From the NCBI GenBank assembly GCA_030267965.1, contig BRYA01001530.1, forward strand, positions 4,113 to 68,112: 64,000 nt of DNA, read 5' to 3'. Position 1 is the stretch's first letter. Each line of letters opens with the position of its first letter. Under the pieces are notes generated by a model. It worked only from the letters and a program-made list of their open reading frames with translations. It did not search any database and was not told where the DNA came from. Below, one piece after another: positions 23,801-33,523 of the stretch. The position numbers and the translations under genes were made by a program. Source of the DNA: Triparma columacea. Lineage: Eukaryota; Sar; Bolidophyceae; Parmales; Triparmaceae.

Positions 23801-24502
23801 CGCCCTCTCCCCCCATAACACCACCCCTGTCCTCCACCTTCATCTCGACGCTGAACACTTCGAGGTCCTTCACCTCGACGCCCATCTTGATAGCGCCACC
23901 GTGCACGACCATGACGCGAACTTTGACAACCCCAGCACCCCGGACAATGAAAGTGTTGGCAAACTGAAGACAACGAGTATTGCCTGAGATACGGAGGCTG
24001 AGACGGGAAGGAGGGAGGGACAGGAGCAAAGAAAGGGTTCAGATTAGGAGTTACAGGCGGAGTGGATGTGGGGGTTGGTGGGTTAGCTTTGCTCGTCGCC
24101 TTGATCATCGCTGTGCTGCTTCGATTTTCACCTCCGTTCTCACCTTTCCTTTCCAATCCTCTCCGTCAACTGTCTCTTAATCACTCCTCCTTCTTCCTCT
24201 CCGGCTTCAACAACTGCATAGTAGAGGTCATTCGTCCCGGCAGCAAGCTTACGAAGCCCTGCTTCCTTACTCTTATCATAAGCGTTGTTTAAGGAGGTAG
24301 AGACGGCACTTTTCAACCCTTTGAACCAACCGCCCGTCGATGACGAGACAGGGGGTTGAGGAGGAGCTGTGGTGGTGGAGTCGACCGCAGAGGGTTGGAG
24401 AGGGTTACTTGATTGAGACTCTGAGGCTACAATATCACAGTAGGAAGGTAATGAAGAACTCGATTCTATTGTTAGGGACAGAGGGTGGGAGGTAGGATTC
24501 AT
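20877..24502 (-). CDS. INPP4-type phosphatidylinositol 3,4-bisphosphate 4-phosphatase
   Basis: Five exons on the minus strand: 24502-24144, 23997-23166, 23073-22281, 22183-22015 and 21942-20877. All phases agree and give 1,072 aa. The last exon holds the CX5R phosphatase loop CKSGKDRTGM, the form typical of INPP4 (type I/II inositol polyphosphate 4-phosphatases), which remove the 4-phosphate from PI(3,4)P2. The N-terminal two-thirds contain beta-rich, C2-like stretches (for example VSFYDHDGLGSLVFYISGFS) that would bind membranes. The start was taken as the first ATG (24502, MNPTSHPL); the open frame extends upstream without an ATG. The final residues are FTYEKVET. Several introns carry the repeated 3' motif discussed in the findings. 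Role: phosphoinositide signalling or endosomal trafficking. Confidence 0.8.
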
Positions 24503-24669
24503 CTTGAACGTATAAGCGTAGATAAGTCCAAATTCCTCAAAACTTTGGATCAGGGAAAAACTTTGGAAAAGGCTGACAGGCTTGTGAGGCGTTTGACGCA
24601 ATAAGAAATACTTTGAGTACCTGTGTTTATGTCAAATAGCTAGTTTTCGAGAGTTTCTACTGTATATTG
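24503..24669. promoter_or_regulatory. Short divergent promoter region
   Basis: Only 167 bp separate the divergent start codons of the phosphatase and the APH-like gene. No specific element is identifiable. Confidence 0.3.
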
Positions 24670-26022
24670 ATGATAAGTGGGGGAAAGGGCTGCGAAATGG
24701 ACGAGATACCTTCCAAAGAAACCTCAAATTCATCCTCAATTCCGTCATCCACGCCAACAATCATACCTCAAACGTATCTAGATACACTCAAAGATGTAGT
24801 TGAAGGAACATTAAGGTTTGAAGAGCTAAAATCGGCTCAACACAAGGTCTACAAGGTACAGTATGAGGTGAAGGGGGGTGGGGGAGAGGGGGGGGGGCTC
24901 GTCACCTCGGTCCTCCGGGTCTACGTCGGAGCGTCCTCCTGGTGGAACCTCTACCTCGATTCCTGTCCCTCCGACCTCCTCCCTCCCGCCGAAATCTCCA
25001 CATCTGAGCACCTCTGTTACACTCTAACTCAGAAGTACTACGACCAAGCTCCCCCCTCCTTCGGTCCCCGATCCCCCTCAATGCGAACCTTCCAGCCATC
25101 AGTGCTGGGCTCGTCTTCGAACTGGCTGAGCCTGTCCTACGTCCCCCACACGCCTTTCCCGCACATGATTCCCGACCGGGTAGAGTTTGGTTTCCTGGAG
25201 CCGCACCCTCGCCACGGGCGGTTGGAGCCTCGGGACTGCTTGGGGTACTGCTGCATGGTCCTGGAGGGGTATTTCTACAGAGTCTGCAAAGGGGCGTGGA
25301 AAGAGGGGGGGGGGAAGGGGGAGGTTAATCCAAGGGATGTTGTCGGGAGAGTTGAGAAGGTCATGAAGGAGGTCGAGGGTAGAGGGGTTGGGGGAGGGAG
25401 AGCGGAAGAGGTCAAGAGGATGGCGAGTGAGTTGGGGAGGGACTACTTCGCGGGTGTTGAGGAGTGGAGGGGGGGAGGTGAAGAAGGTGCAAATGACGGA
25501 GGGGAAAGGAGCGAGAAGACTGTGCCTTACCTGCCGCCCGTTGTCGTACACTGCGATCTGCAGCCGCAGAACCTCTGCCTGGGTACTGCGCAAGATGTGG
25601 GGGGGGAGAGGAGAGAGGGGACTTGGACAAGGAGGGAAGATAATGATACCACCACTACCACAACGACGTACTTCATCGAGGGAGTAGTGGACTACGAGGA
25701 GGCAAGGTTCGCGGATCCTAGGTTCGAGCTCATGTTCATGTGCAGGAGAGTTTGCTGCGACTTGGAGCAGGCTTCGATAGTTTGGGGTATGTTTTCGGAA
25801 TTTTCAAAGGGGGAGGGGTGGGAGGTAGGGGGGCTGGAAGGGTGGATGAAGCTGGAATGCCTAGTGACGCTGGCTGGGTGCGTAGTTAGGGGGAGCGGAA
25901 TGGGGGAGGAATGGATCAAGAAGGAGGGAAGGGGGGAAGGGAGGCAAGACCAGGAGGAAGAATGGAGAAAATACGAGAGGGAGATCGAGAGGTGGGGGAT
26001 GTTTCAGGCTGTTTCTGTTTGA
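24670..26022 (+). CDS. APH/choline-kinase-fold phosphotransferase-like protein
   Basis: Intronless, 450 aa from the ATG at 24670; an internal ATG at 24697 is a possible alternative. The fold is suggested by the catalytic loop VVHCDLQPQN, matching HGDLxxxN of aminoglycoside phosphotransferase and choline kinase families, followed by VVDYEEARFADPRFEL, matching the metal-binding DxE...DP..DL block. An N-lobe precedes it. Gly/Glu-rich insertions (poly-Gly near residues 75-80, and 220-290) are expansions of low-complexity DNA. Small-molecule kinase activity is likely but the substrate cannot be predicted. It converges with the pseudouridine synthase gene with only 43 bp between stop codons. Confidence 0.7.
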   Translation: MISGGKGCEMDEIPSKETSNSSSIPSSTPTIIPQTYLDTLKDVVEGTLRFEELKSAQHKVYKVQYEVKGGGGEGGGLVTSVLRVYVGASSWWNLYLDSCPSDLLPPAEISTSEHLCYTLTQKYYDQAPPSFGPRSPSMRTFQPSVLGSSSNWLSLSYVPHTPFPHMIPDRVEFGFLEPHPRHGRLEPRDCLGYCCMVLEGYFYRVCKGAWKEGGGKGEVNPRDVVGRVEKVMKEVEGRGVGGGRAEEVKRMASELGRDYFAGVEEWRGGGEEGANDGGERSEKTVPYLPPVVVHCDLQPQNLCLGTAQDVGGERREGTWTRREDNDTTTTTTTYFIEGVVDYEEARFADPRFELMFMCRRVCCDLEQASIVWGMFSEFSKGEGWEVGGLEGWMKLECLVTLAGCVVRGSGMGEEWIKKEGRGEGRQDQEEEWRKYEREIERWGMFQAVSV

Positions 26023-26065
26023 GGTTGTTTCTGTTTGTGCATGATACAATTTTTAGCATTAATAA

Positions 26066-27070
26066 TCAACTTTTTTCGAGCTCTCCTTCCTCTACAGGCC
26101 TCCACTCTCCTTCCTTCAAGTCCCCGAGCTCGACCCCGCCAATTTTTACCCGTTCCAGCTGGACGACTTCCCAACCCACGTTCGCTAGCATCCTTCTAAC
26201 TTGTCTATACACTCCCGTGTTGATGCTCAGCTCAAGAACCGACTTTGCCGTCGTGGAGGGTGCGTCGTAGTCAAAGCTATGGAGCAGGCCTGTAAAGCTG
26301 CGCTCCTTCCCCTTGTCCTTGATGATGACGCCACTTCCCTCGATCAAGGCCTTCAACCTCATTGTCTCAATCTTCAGGTCCTTCTCCTCTTTCTCGTCCC
26401 TCCACCATTTGCACTCAGCTTTGTACCTCTTCCAGACTTTCTTGCCACCCAGGATGTCCTGTGTCTTGCCCCCGTCGTTACTGAAAAGTAGGAGGCCCTT
26501 GGTGTCGTAATCCAGCCTTCCAACGGGGTGATAAAGTCCATCTGTCAAGGGCAGAAACCCGTTTAAGGTTGGGGGCAGGTACGAGGACAGAGAGTCCCGC
26601 TTCAGTCCATCGTTTGTCGTAATGTCCGTTAGAACTTTGGCCGGCTTGTTGAATGCAATGAGCGTAGGAAGAGGACGGGATGTACCCAAACCCCTGATTT
26701 CCAACAAGCTGTCGGGAGGGACCTTCAACTTCCCACTTCGTAGTGCCGAGCCATTGAGAGACACGATACCAGAACGGATATACTTCTCCACATCCGCGCG
26801 CGAACCGTGACCGCGATTGGCAAGAAGCCTGTCCAACCTAATGTCACCGGAAGGGTTGGACCTCCCGAACAAGCGAGAAGTGGAGGCATTTAAGATGACT
26901 TGGCGAGAAGATTTGTTCAATATGGGTGATTTTGTTGATGAAAGCGTATGGAAATTGTGAAGTTTTGGAAATAGCCGAAGAGGGGGCTTCAAAAGGTTTG
27001 TGTGAAAGAGGGAGCTCGACATCGAAATGAAGAAGAAAAATATAAGTGTTATGAACACGATGTGGCACAT
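26066..27070 (-). CDS. RsuA/RluB-family pseudouridine synthase, organelle-targeted
   Basis: Intronless, 334 aa from the ATG at 27070. After a leader of ~85 residues comes an S4 RNA-binding domain (RLDRLLANRGHGSRADVEKY) and then the synthase domain, with the catalytic aspartate in GRLDYDTKGLLLFSNDG and the closing motif YRQVRRMLANVGW. The family isomerises specific uridines in rRNA. The N-terminus begins MCHIVFITLIFFFFISM, a strongly hydrophobic signal-peptide-like segment, followed by a basic Ser/Leu-rich stretch. In stramenopiles this two-part layout is used for import into plastids with four membranes, so a plastid location is inferred. A start at the internal ATG 27022 would lose the signal peptide and suggest mitochondria. 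Confidence 0.85.
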   Translation of the reverse strand: MCHIVFITLIFFFFISMSSSLFHTNLLKPPLRLFPKLHNFHTLSSTKSPILNKSSRQVILNASTSRLFGRSNPSGDIRLDRLLANRGHGSRADVEKYIRSGIVSLNGSALRSGKLKVPPDSLLEIRGLGTSRPLPTLIAFNKPAKVLTDITTNDGLKRDSLSSYLPPTLNGFLPLTDGLYHPVGRLDYDTKGLLLFSNDGGKTQDILGGKKVWKRYKAECKWWRDEKEEKDLKIETMRLKALIEGSGVIIKDKGKERSFTGLLHSFDYDAPSTTAKSVLELSINTGVYRQVRRMLANVGWEVVQLERVKIGGVELGDLKEGEWRPVEEGELEKS

Positions 27071-27686
27071 ATGCAGGGCGCGGGGGTGAACAATCAAAGG
27101 CGAAGAAGCTACACTAAATAACCTAAAGTCTGAAAGATGGAAGTTTGACCCAATTTGTGAAGTGTGCTACCTTGGTAATTTCTGAAGATCTGAAGATGGA
27201 CCTCCCAGACTGATGACCCATCATTAAGCTTATTTGTGATTTCTGAAGCTTATTCATGGAGTCGGATGAAAATAAATACGGGGTTAATGTACGTGTAGTA
27301 TATGGAATGCCTCCGACTTGAATTTTACCGTAAGAAAAGGTTATTCTGATAGTTTTTGTCGAGGTGAGATGGGTAAAAAAGCGGGTTAATGCCAACGTGT
27401 TGTGGTAATATTTTTAATTATCGGTAGAAATATAGCGGCGCTTTCGCGGGGCATTTTCGCAATTAATTTCCGAGGTCGTAAAAGCATCTAAAATTTATGA
27501 TAGAACAGACATGGTACAATCACTGACCTCTGTAACGTAAACTTTCGGTGAAAAGAAAAAATCCTTCTGTCGCTATTTCATATCTTCTTATATCCCCAAA
27601 AAGCAAACAATGTAAGACGCTTTAGCTACCACTAATCATTCGCAATTGCTTCCTAACTCCCACAACTTCCCAACATACGCAGTCAA

Positions 27687-27830
27687 ATGACCACAAACAT
27701 GAACCAAGCGATGGAATTTGAGGATTTCCTAAAACAGTTCGATAAGAACTCCCAGACCATCATCCAACAAATCTCTTTTCATAACCCACAAGAGAACTTA
27801 CTATACTTTACATCATTTTACTTAAAATAA
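27687..27830 (+). CDS. Possible 47-aa small protein
   Basis: An ATG-initiated frame encodes 47 residues starting MTTNMNQAMEFEDFLKQF and ending FYLK. Unlike the low-complexity frames nearby it has balanced composition and an amphipathic helix pattern. No family is recognised, no splice signals are evident, and the frame could be chance in A/T-rich DNA. Confidence 0.2.
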   Translation: MTTNMNQAMEFEDFLKQFDKNSQTIIQQISFHNPQENLLYFTSFYLK

Positions 27831-27864
27831 CCAAATGTATTTGCTGTAAACGCATTTCCTTTTT

Positions 27865-27983
27865 CTCTCCCCCCCCCCCCCATTCTTTCCCCTTCCCACA
27901 CGCCCCAATGCCCCCCCTTCCCCCTCTCTCCCCCCCCCATTCTTTTCCCTCCCCCACACGCCGCAATGCCCCCCCTTCCCCCT
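27865..27983. repeat. Two-copy C-rich minisatellite, ~59-bp unit
   Basis: Two adjacent copies of a unit containing CTCTCCCCC, CATTCTTTCCC, CCACACGCC and CAATGCCCCCCCTTCCCCCT lie at about 27865-27924 and 27925-27983. Differences are mainly in C-run length. Confidence 0.7.
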
Positions 27984-28157
27984 CTTCAACCCCTCCCTTT
28001 CTCCTGCTCCCCTCAAGCCTCTCAAACCCATTACCTCGGAATCTCCTCTCCCGCTCAAACCCCCCAAGATACTCTCTCTCTTTCTTTCTTTCTCTCCCGC
28101 GCCATCCTGCTGGGCAATCAAGCCCCTGTTGAAACCCCACTCCAATCTTTTGTCCTC

Positions 28158-31100
28158 TTAGCTCTCTATTTCACCAGCAGGCACTACACTGGAATGCTTG
28201 TTTTCTTTCTCCTTTCTAGCTTTCTTTGCCATCACAAAAGAGAAGCCACTTAACAGAAGCACTGGCAGGAATTGTAGAGCAGTCAGGAAGGCATCGAATG
28301 AGGTTTGATCCTTTTGATTTATACCGTCGTGGTTTGCCTGAATAGCTAGTGCACACAACAGTGTCAAGACCAATTGCCAGTTTGCAACAAGAGCTAGGTA
28401 GTTGTTGAAGTCGTCGATGAATGGTTTTGTAATTGCGTACACAAACAAGGAGATAATGCTCATCACCAAGGAAACCACCACCTGGGCTGTAGTACCTGGT
28501 GCAATGAACACGAGGAACCCGGTCAACGACAACTTCCTCATGGTCTCAAATATCTCAAGCCACCAGTACTTTGGTTCGTAGCTCTCGTAGAGAAAGCTCA
28601 GTGCTTTCAACGCCGGATCCTTCCCCTCGTTCTCACCTCTCTTGACCAGGGCCTCTTCCAGTGCAGTGCTTCTCTTCATTTCCCTATTCTCATTCTCCAC
28701 CTGCCCAGCCTTCAGGAGCTGCCTCTTTCTGAAGAGCAAGAAGAAGTACATCATGGGAATCCCAACTGGGTACACAGCGACCATAAACGCTGCAAAGGTC
28801 TTGTAGAAAGTGTGTTCAGCAGATTGGCAGTCCAATGAGAAGTCAACCTTTAAAAAGCTTGTGCCATTGTCAAAGTCTACACATCCAAAGGTAGTGAAGA
28901 TTTTTACAGAGACACTAGGCAAGAGAAGGAATGTGAGCGCCAGGAAGAGTTCAAAGAATTTGTTTCTCAGGGAGATTGACTTCTCGTCTGTTTCCCTCTT
29001 CAACTTGTTGTACCAGCACACCAAGAAGATGCTGAGAGATAGAGGCACTAAAGTGTATGACAGAAGTATAGTGTAGTGCGTGGAGGAGAAGATGCAGCCG
29101 ATGGGCATGAAGGAGATGAAGTCCAGGGTAAACACTCCGGAGAGGAAGGACATAACTGTTGAGTAGACTGGAGGGAACTTGATTCCAAAGATTAAATCAA
29201 GACTACCGACAACTTGGAAGTAGGCAAAGACGATCTTGATCACTGGCTCAGCTCTTCCCAATTTGTTCTCAAGCTTCTTACTTGCTTTACGTAGCCGTGA
29301 TTCCTTCTTGAGTATAAATCGGGCTATCAGGGAAAACAGCAACAAAAGGACTGTGATCCCTACAACAACAGTAGCTGTTGCAGAACCTTCGCATTTACTA
29401 CATGATAGACCTTCTCCAGCACCAATGGCACTGTAGCCATCCATACAGACAGCGCAGAGGGGTCCACCATAGCCTTCAGCGCAGTAGTTGTTGGGATCTG
29501 TCCCCCCTAAACAGTGCTCCTCATTCTGGCATGCAAGAATGTTGAGTGAATCAGCACCTGTCCGCCAGTAGCCTTTTTCAATTTTAAGTAGTGATGTAGT
29601 CATCCCCTTTGTTTCAGAGTCCATCCCTTCTCCCACAGCTTCGCAGGATTGAGAACTCTCAAAGAATCCAGCATCGCAGCGACATTGTGATGAAGAATTG
29701 GAGGCTGCCAAGTCTGTTGTTGAGCCCCTAGCAGCGTCATCCGTACACCAGCTGCAGCCAGTTGAATTTAAGGCAGTGTTGAATTTGCCAACTTCGCAAG
29801 TAGTGCAAGAAGTGGAGGCAAGACTGCTCCAAAACCCTGCTTCGCAGCCTACACACGTTGCAGCATCAGCACTAGCGTACTTGCCTGCATCGCATGGCTC
29901 GCAAAAGCTGGCACCTTCAGGATTGTTGCTGACGAATCCAACTTCACAGGTCCTGCAGAGGATGTCTCCGACTACACTGACCTTTCCGTTGGGGCAGACC
30001 GCGCAGCCGTTGCCGGCGTCATTCATCTTCTGGCCAGCAGGGCACTTGTCACAGGTGACGGAGCCCTCGACGAGGTTGAAGGTTCCGGCGACGCAGTCGT
30101 CACAGGAAGTGGACTGGGTCGCGCTGCCGTACTTTCCAATACCGCATAAGGCGCAGTTCGCGGCACCGTCGGGGTTGTTGGAGTAGGTGCCGGCCGGGCA
30201 GCTGCGGCAAAAGCTGAGACCCGGGGCGGGGGCCGACGTGCCTTCGGGGCATGCGGGACAGGGGGTCGTGCGGATCACCTCTGAGCTCGTCTTGCCAGCC
30301 TCGCAGTTGAGGCAGAAAGATACAGCAGTGTTGCCAGTCGTGGAGGAGTAGCGACCAGTGCCGCAGTTGGTGCACGAACCCTGCTGGAGGTTCTGGTTGT
30401 ACTTTCCGGCCTCACAGTCGAGGCACGGAGAGCCAGTCGGGGAGTGTGTTCCCATCGCACAAGCAAAGCAGGAAGAGGCTGGGGGGGTGCTCGACTTCCC
30501 GGCGTCGCATAATGAGCAAGATACCGAGGCGGACCCGCTGTACTGGCCAGCGCTGCAGTCAGTGCAGGCTGATGACTCAACGCCAGTGGCCGCGTTGGTA
30601 AGGTACTTGCCTGAGGCGCATGGCGAACAGGTCGCTGAGGCGGTCCCGCCGTACTGCCCAGAGCTGCAGCTAGTGCAGGCTGAGGACTCAACGCTTGTGG
30701 CCGCGTTGGTGAGGTACTTGCCTGCCGGGCAGCTACAGATGATGGAGCGAAGCGACAATAGGAATGGAGCGTTTGTGTGAGTTGAACTGTCGAGCGTGCT
30801 GTCATCTTCGTCAACTTAACGATCTTTCTCACCTTGAACATGAACTGGAGCCTTCACCAGAGAACTTTCCAGGTTCGCAGTTATCACAAAAGTCCATGGA
30901 GTCGATCTTATATTCTCCAGGGGGACACGAACCAGAGAATGTACATGTCCTTTTGGACAAGGGGTGGGGATTGGGAGGGAGTTGGTGAAAGGTGGTGGAG
31001 GGTTAGAATAGGAGAGGGAGTTGTGTGTGATGTGGATTGTTAATTCCTCTATTTTGATCGGATTTATCTTAATTTGGGAGCGCAAATACTAACAGACACT

Positions 31101-31983
31101 TTGTTTAAAACCGCGAGATGAAGGTCGAATATAATTCATCGAGCTGGTCATGTGTTGAGCTTTCGTCGTTTGCTTTATTGAACTCACCCGATATCGAAGC
31201 TCTTGATCGTTCCTGATACTGTACCACCATTGTAGGAGTAGGTATCCAAGTCAGAGCCAGGCGTTGGTGTGCCACTCCAGTCTGGTGGGCAGTTAGAATG
31301 CCAAATGAAGTCGGCAGCGTTTGTATAGATGTCGTCACCGTAGTTGGTAACTGTATTCCCATCGAAGCCAGTCGTATAAATATTTATCGTCGTGCCACGG
31401 TTCCTTGCATAAAGACCGCCACCATAAGTGGCTTGGTTTGACGATATTTTACAAACTTCTATGGATACGAGCGCAGCATCATAAAAAGACAAAGCTCCCC
31501 CAGAATTACTATCAACAAAACCGTCTTTGAAATGGATCCCTGAAAGTCTTATTGTACCTCCGCCTGTGCCCATTACGAACATTAGCCGGCGACTGTTTAA
31601 TCCGTCGAAGACGCAAGTGTGAAGGGCGCCCGAGCATACTAACGAGAAGTAGATCTCAACGGTGTAATAGACTGTGTCAGCAGAGGCATAAGGTGCACCT
31701 GAGAAAGTCCCTACCCCTACAGCTATACTGTCGTCGTTATTAACGATGTTGTTGCCTTGCGTACCATAAAAATCCTCATTACTGATGGAGTTATATAGGA
31801 CTGGGTGGTCGTTGGCGTAGAGCACTGCGGCCATGACCGCAGGCACGACCGCAGGCACGACGACGAGGACAATGACGAGGAACGCCACCTTAAAAAAACG
31901 GGACTTGGACACTGGCCAGCGAGGGGACCTAAGGAACCTTCGGCCTGCGCCAGGCTCTTGAACAGTGGTTGAATGGTGAAAAT
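28158..31983 (-). CDS. Beta-helix plus Cys-rich repeat polytopic membrane protein
   Basis: Exons on the minus strand: 31983-31188, 30949-30833 and 30732-28158, in consistent phase, ~1,160 aa. The first coding exon with the ATG is not resolved: the frame at 31983 follows an acceptor (CGACAG) and no ATG precedes the first membrane segment (FFKVAFLVIVLVVVPAVVPA). An extracellular right-handed beta-helix-like region follows (GGGTIRLSGIHFKDG; ATYGGGLYARN). Then come about ten ~45-residue Cys-rich repeats (CPAGKYLTNAAT, CSSGQYGG types), like ephrin-receptor/GCC2-GCC3 modules. The C-terminal ~450 residues hold about eight hydrophobic helices and a basic tail. It is probably a cell-surface receptor or channel-like protein; similar architectures are expanded in algae and stramenopiles. 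Function unknown. Confidence 0.75.
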
Positions 31984-32495
31984 CTGTCGAGGGAAGCAAA
32001 GGGAGTTGAATGGGTCAGGAAGGGTTTTGAACCGAAACGTTTCCAATGAAAGGGCGCGTGTGGTCGGAAGAGGCACTATATACACGGGCAGGTACTTGAA
32101 CGTTCCAGAAAAACCCATGGTCACAACAAATCACACAAACTTACCTATCATCCCTCTCAACGGTTTAAGACTTGGTTTGGAACTGCTATAGAAGATACTG
32201 CGGTTCCTGTAGGGTCAAATGATAAAGTGTGTGTTGTAGTAGCAAGCTTGTCGATTTATCGGTGTTTCCTGCAATGAGAGGAAGAAAACAAGCACTAAAC
32301 AGGGAGCGATACGAAGCAGGAGGTTGAAGTTAGATTGATATTTTATGGTCAGTGAAGGATGTGCTGGGGCATATAATGCTGTCCGGCGAACTTGAAGGTT
32401 GTTTACCACCAAAAATACGATAAATACCGCTATTTGTGGTCACGAACCTCAGAAAAACAAGCAAAAATTAAGGCCGGTGGGGCGCAGGCTATTGA
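31984..32495. promoter_or_regulatory. Divergent interval that likely holds the first exon of the membrane protein
   Basis: A minus-strand ATG at 32118 (context CCATGGGTTTT) could start the unresolved first exon of the Cys-rich membrane protein, but a unique in-phase donor cannot be chosen. The remainder should contain promoters of both neighbours. No other gene is seen. Confidence 0.3.
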
Positions 32496-33287
32496 ATGGG
32501 GTTCCTCTCAACAAAAACTAGCCTTTGGTACAATTCCACGCGCCCTTGCACCCCCCCCCCGCGAACAACTAGAAAGTTAAAGGACAATACCACGCACAAA
32601 GTACCACCAATCACCAGAAAGGCAAAGAAAAATCTCATGAAAGGAAAACAAAGCTCGCCGTCGATGACACAGGACTCATGCCAAGTTTTTGGGCTAAATG
32701 CGGACATCACGGCCGTTCAAAAGCACACAATAACAACCATAACACAAGAATTTTCCGGCAAGGGGGTCTTCAAAGCGACGCGCTTACATTTAAAGGATTT
32801 TTCTTTAACAACAATCTGCCCACACAAAGTTCAAGAGCAAAAAGATTTTTTTCGCCTGGCTGTTAAAGTTTTACTCACCATTTTTTGGTCAGGCTCTTTC
32901 TCTCCCATCCTATCCAAGTGTGCACGCCACAACGACTGGGACCAGACCTACGCTTCCCAAGTTTTGGACGAGTACGCTAAGTTCTTCTACCTCGCGTCAC
33001 TCCCAAACCGCGTACCTTTAGTACCTTCCCCTGCTGTTGACGAGATTTGGCACCAGCATATCTTGACCACGAAAAAGTACCAGGAGGACTGTGGCCGCCT
33101 CGTTGGACACTTCGTCCACCACTGCCCTTCCTTCACGGCTGAAGAGAGGGCTGGGTTGGCTCCTAAGTTCGAAAAGACTAAGGCGGCTTACGAGAACAAG
33201 TTCGGGACCATGCCAGAGAACATCTGGGATGGAGATAAGGCTAACTGCAACAAGAGGTGCGACGATGGCTGTGGATGTGCCGATTGA
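32496..33287 (+). CDS. GRDP-like (glycine-rich-domain-type) protein
   Basis: One open frame of 263 aa. The recognisable part is residues ~145-235: YAKFFYLASLPNRVPLVPSP, then VDEIWHQHILTTKKYQEDC and GHFVHHCP. The WHxHI...Y..DC...GHF.HH pattern matches the helical domain of GRDP-type plant and algal proteins, of unknown biochemical role. The C-terminus ends in closely spaced cysteines (CNKRCDDGCGCAD), which could bind metal or form disulphides. The first ~60 residues are Pro/Thr/Lys-rich, partly from a C-run, and the true start may be a later ATG (for example 32637 or 32664). An unrecognised intron in the first half is possible. Confidence 0.6.
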   Translation: MGFLSTKTSLWYNSTRPCTPPPRTTRKLKDNTTHKVPPITRKAKKNLMKGKQSSPSMTQDSCQVFGLNADITAVQKHTITTITQEFSGKGVFKATRLHLKDFSLTTICPHKVQEQKDFFRLAVKVLLTIFWSGSFSPILSKCARHNDWDQTYASQVLDEYAKFFYLASLPNRVPLVPSPAVDEIWHQHILTTKKYQEDCGRLVGHFVHHCPSFTAEERAGLAPKFEKTKAAYENKFGTMPENIWDGDKANCNKRCDDGCGCAD

Positions 33288-33523
33288 ACGGAGACCTTTC
33301 GACGGTGAGAGGCAAGGTACTGATGATTAAAGACAAGCATCAGGGTGGGGTTTTTGGAACGCAGCGAACTGTGTTCGTCACAGCGGGAAGAATGCGTTGA
33401 TATTTAAGTTTTCATCTTAAACGATAGTTTTGTTTCGGTTTCGGTGATTGAAGCGAAGAAATGAAAATACAACGTTAACTGTAGCAATTTCACGTATATC
33501 GTATATCTACAACATCATTAGAA

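Larger units (their letters stand above)
27071..28157. other. Gene-poor interval upstream of the pseudouridine synthase
   Basis: This 1,087-bp stretch between two minus-strand genes is A/T-rich up to about 27830, then C-rich. It holds one small plausible frame (27687-27830, listed separately) and a C-rich tandem repeat (27865-27983). Otherwise nothing is recognised. Confidence 0.5.

Noticed and set aside
24503..24601. N-terminal extension of the INPP4-type protein from a TTG codon at 24601
   Set aside because: No ATG in the extension; the first ATG (24502) is used.
31984..31999. TTG at 31999 as the start codon of the beta-helix membrane protein
   Set aside because: A eukaryotic nuclear gene is unlikely to start at TTG; a CAG acceptor lies at 31984-31986, so an upstream exon is expected.
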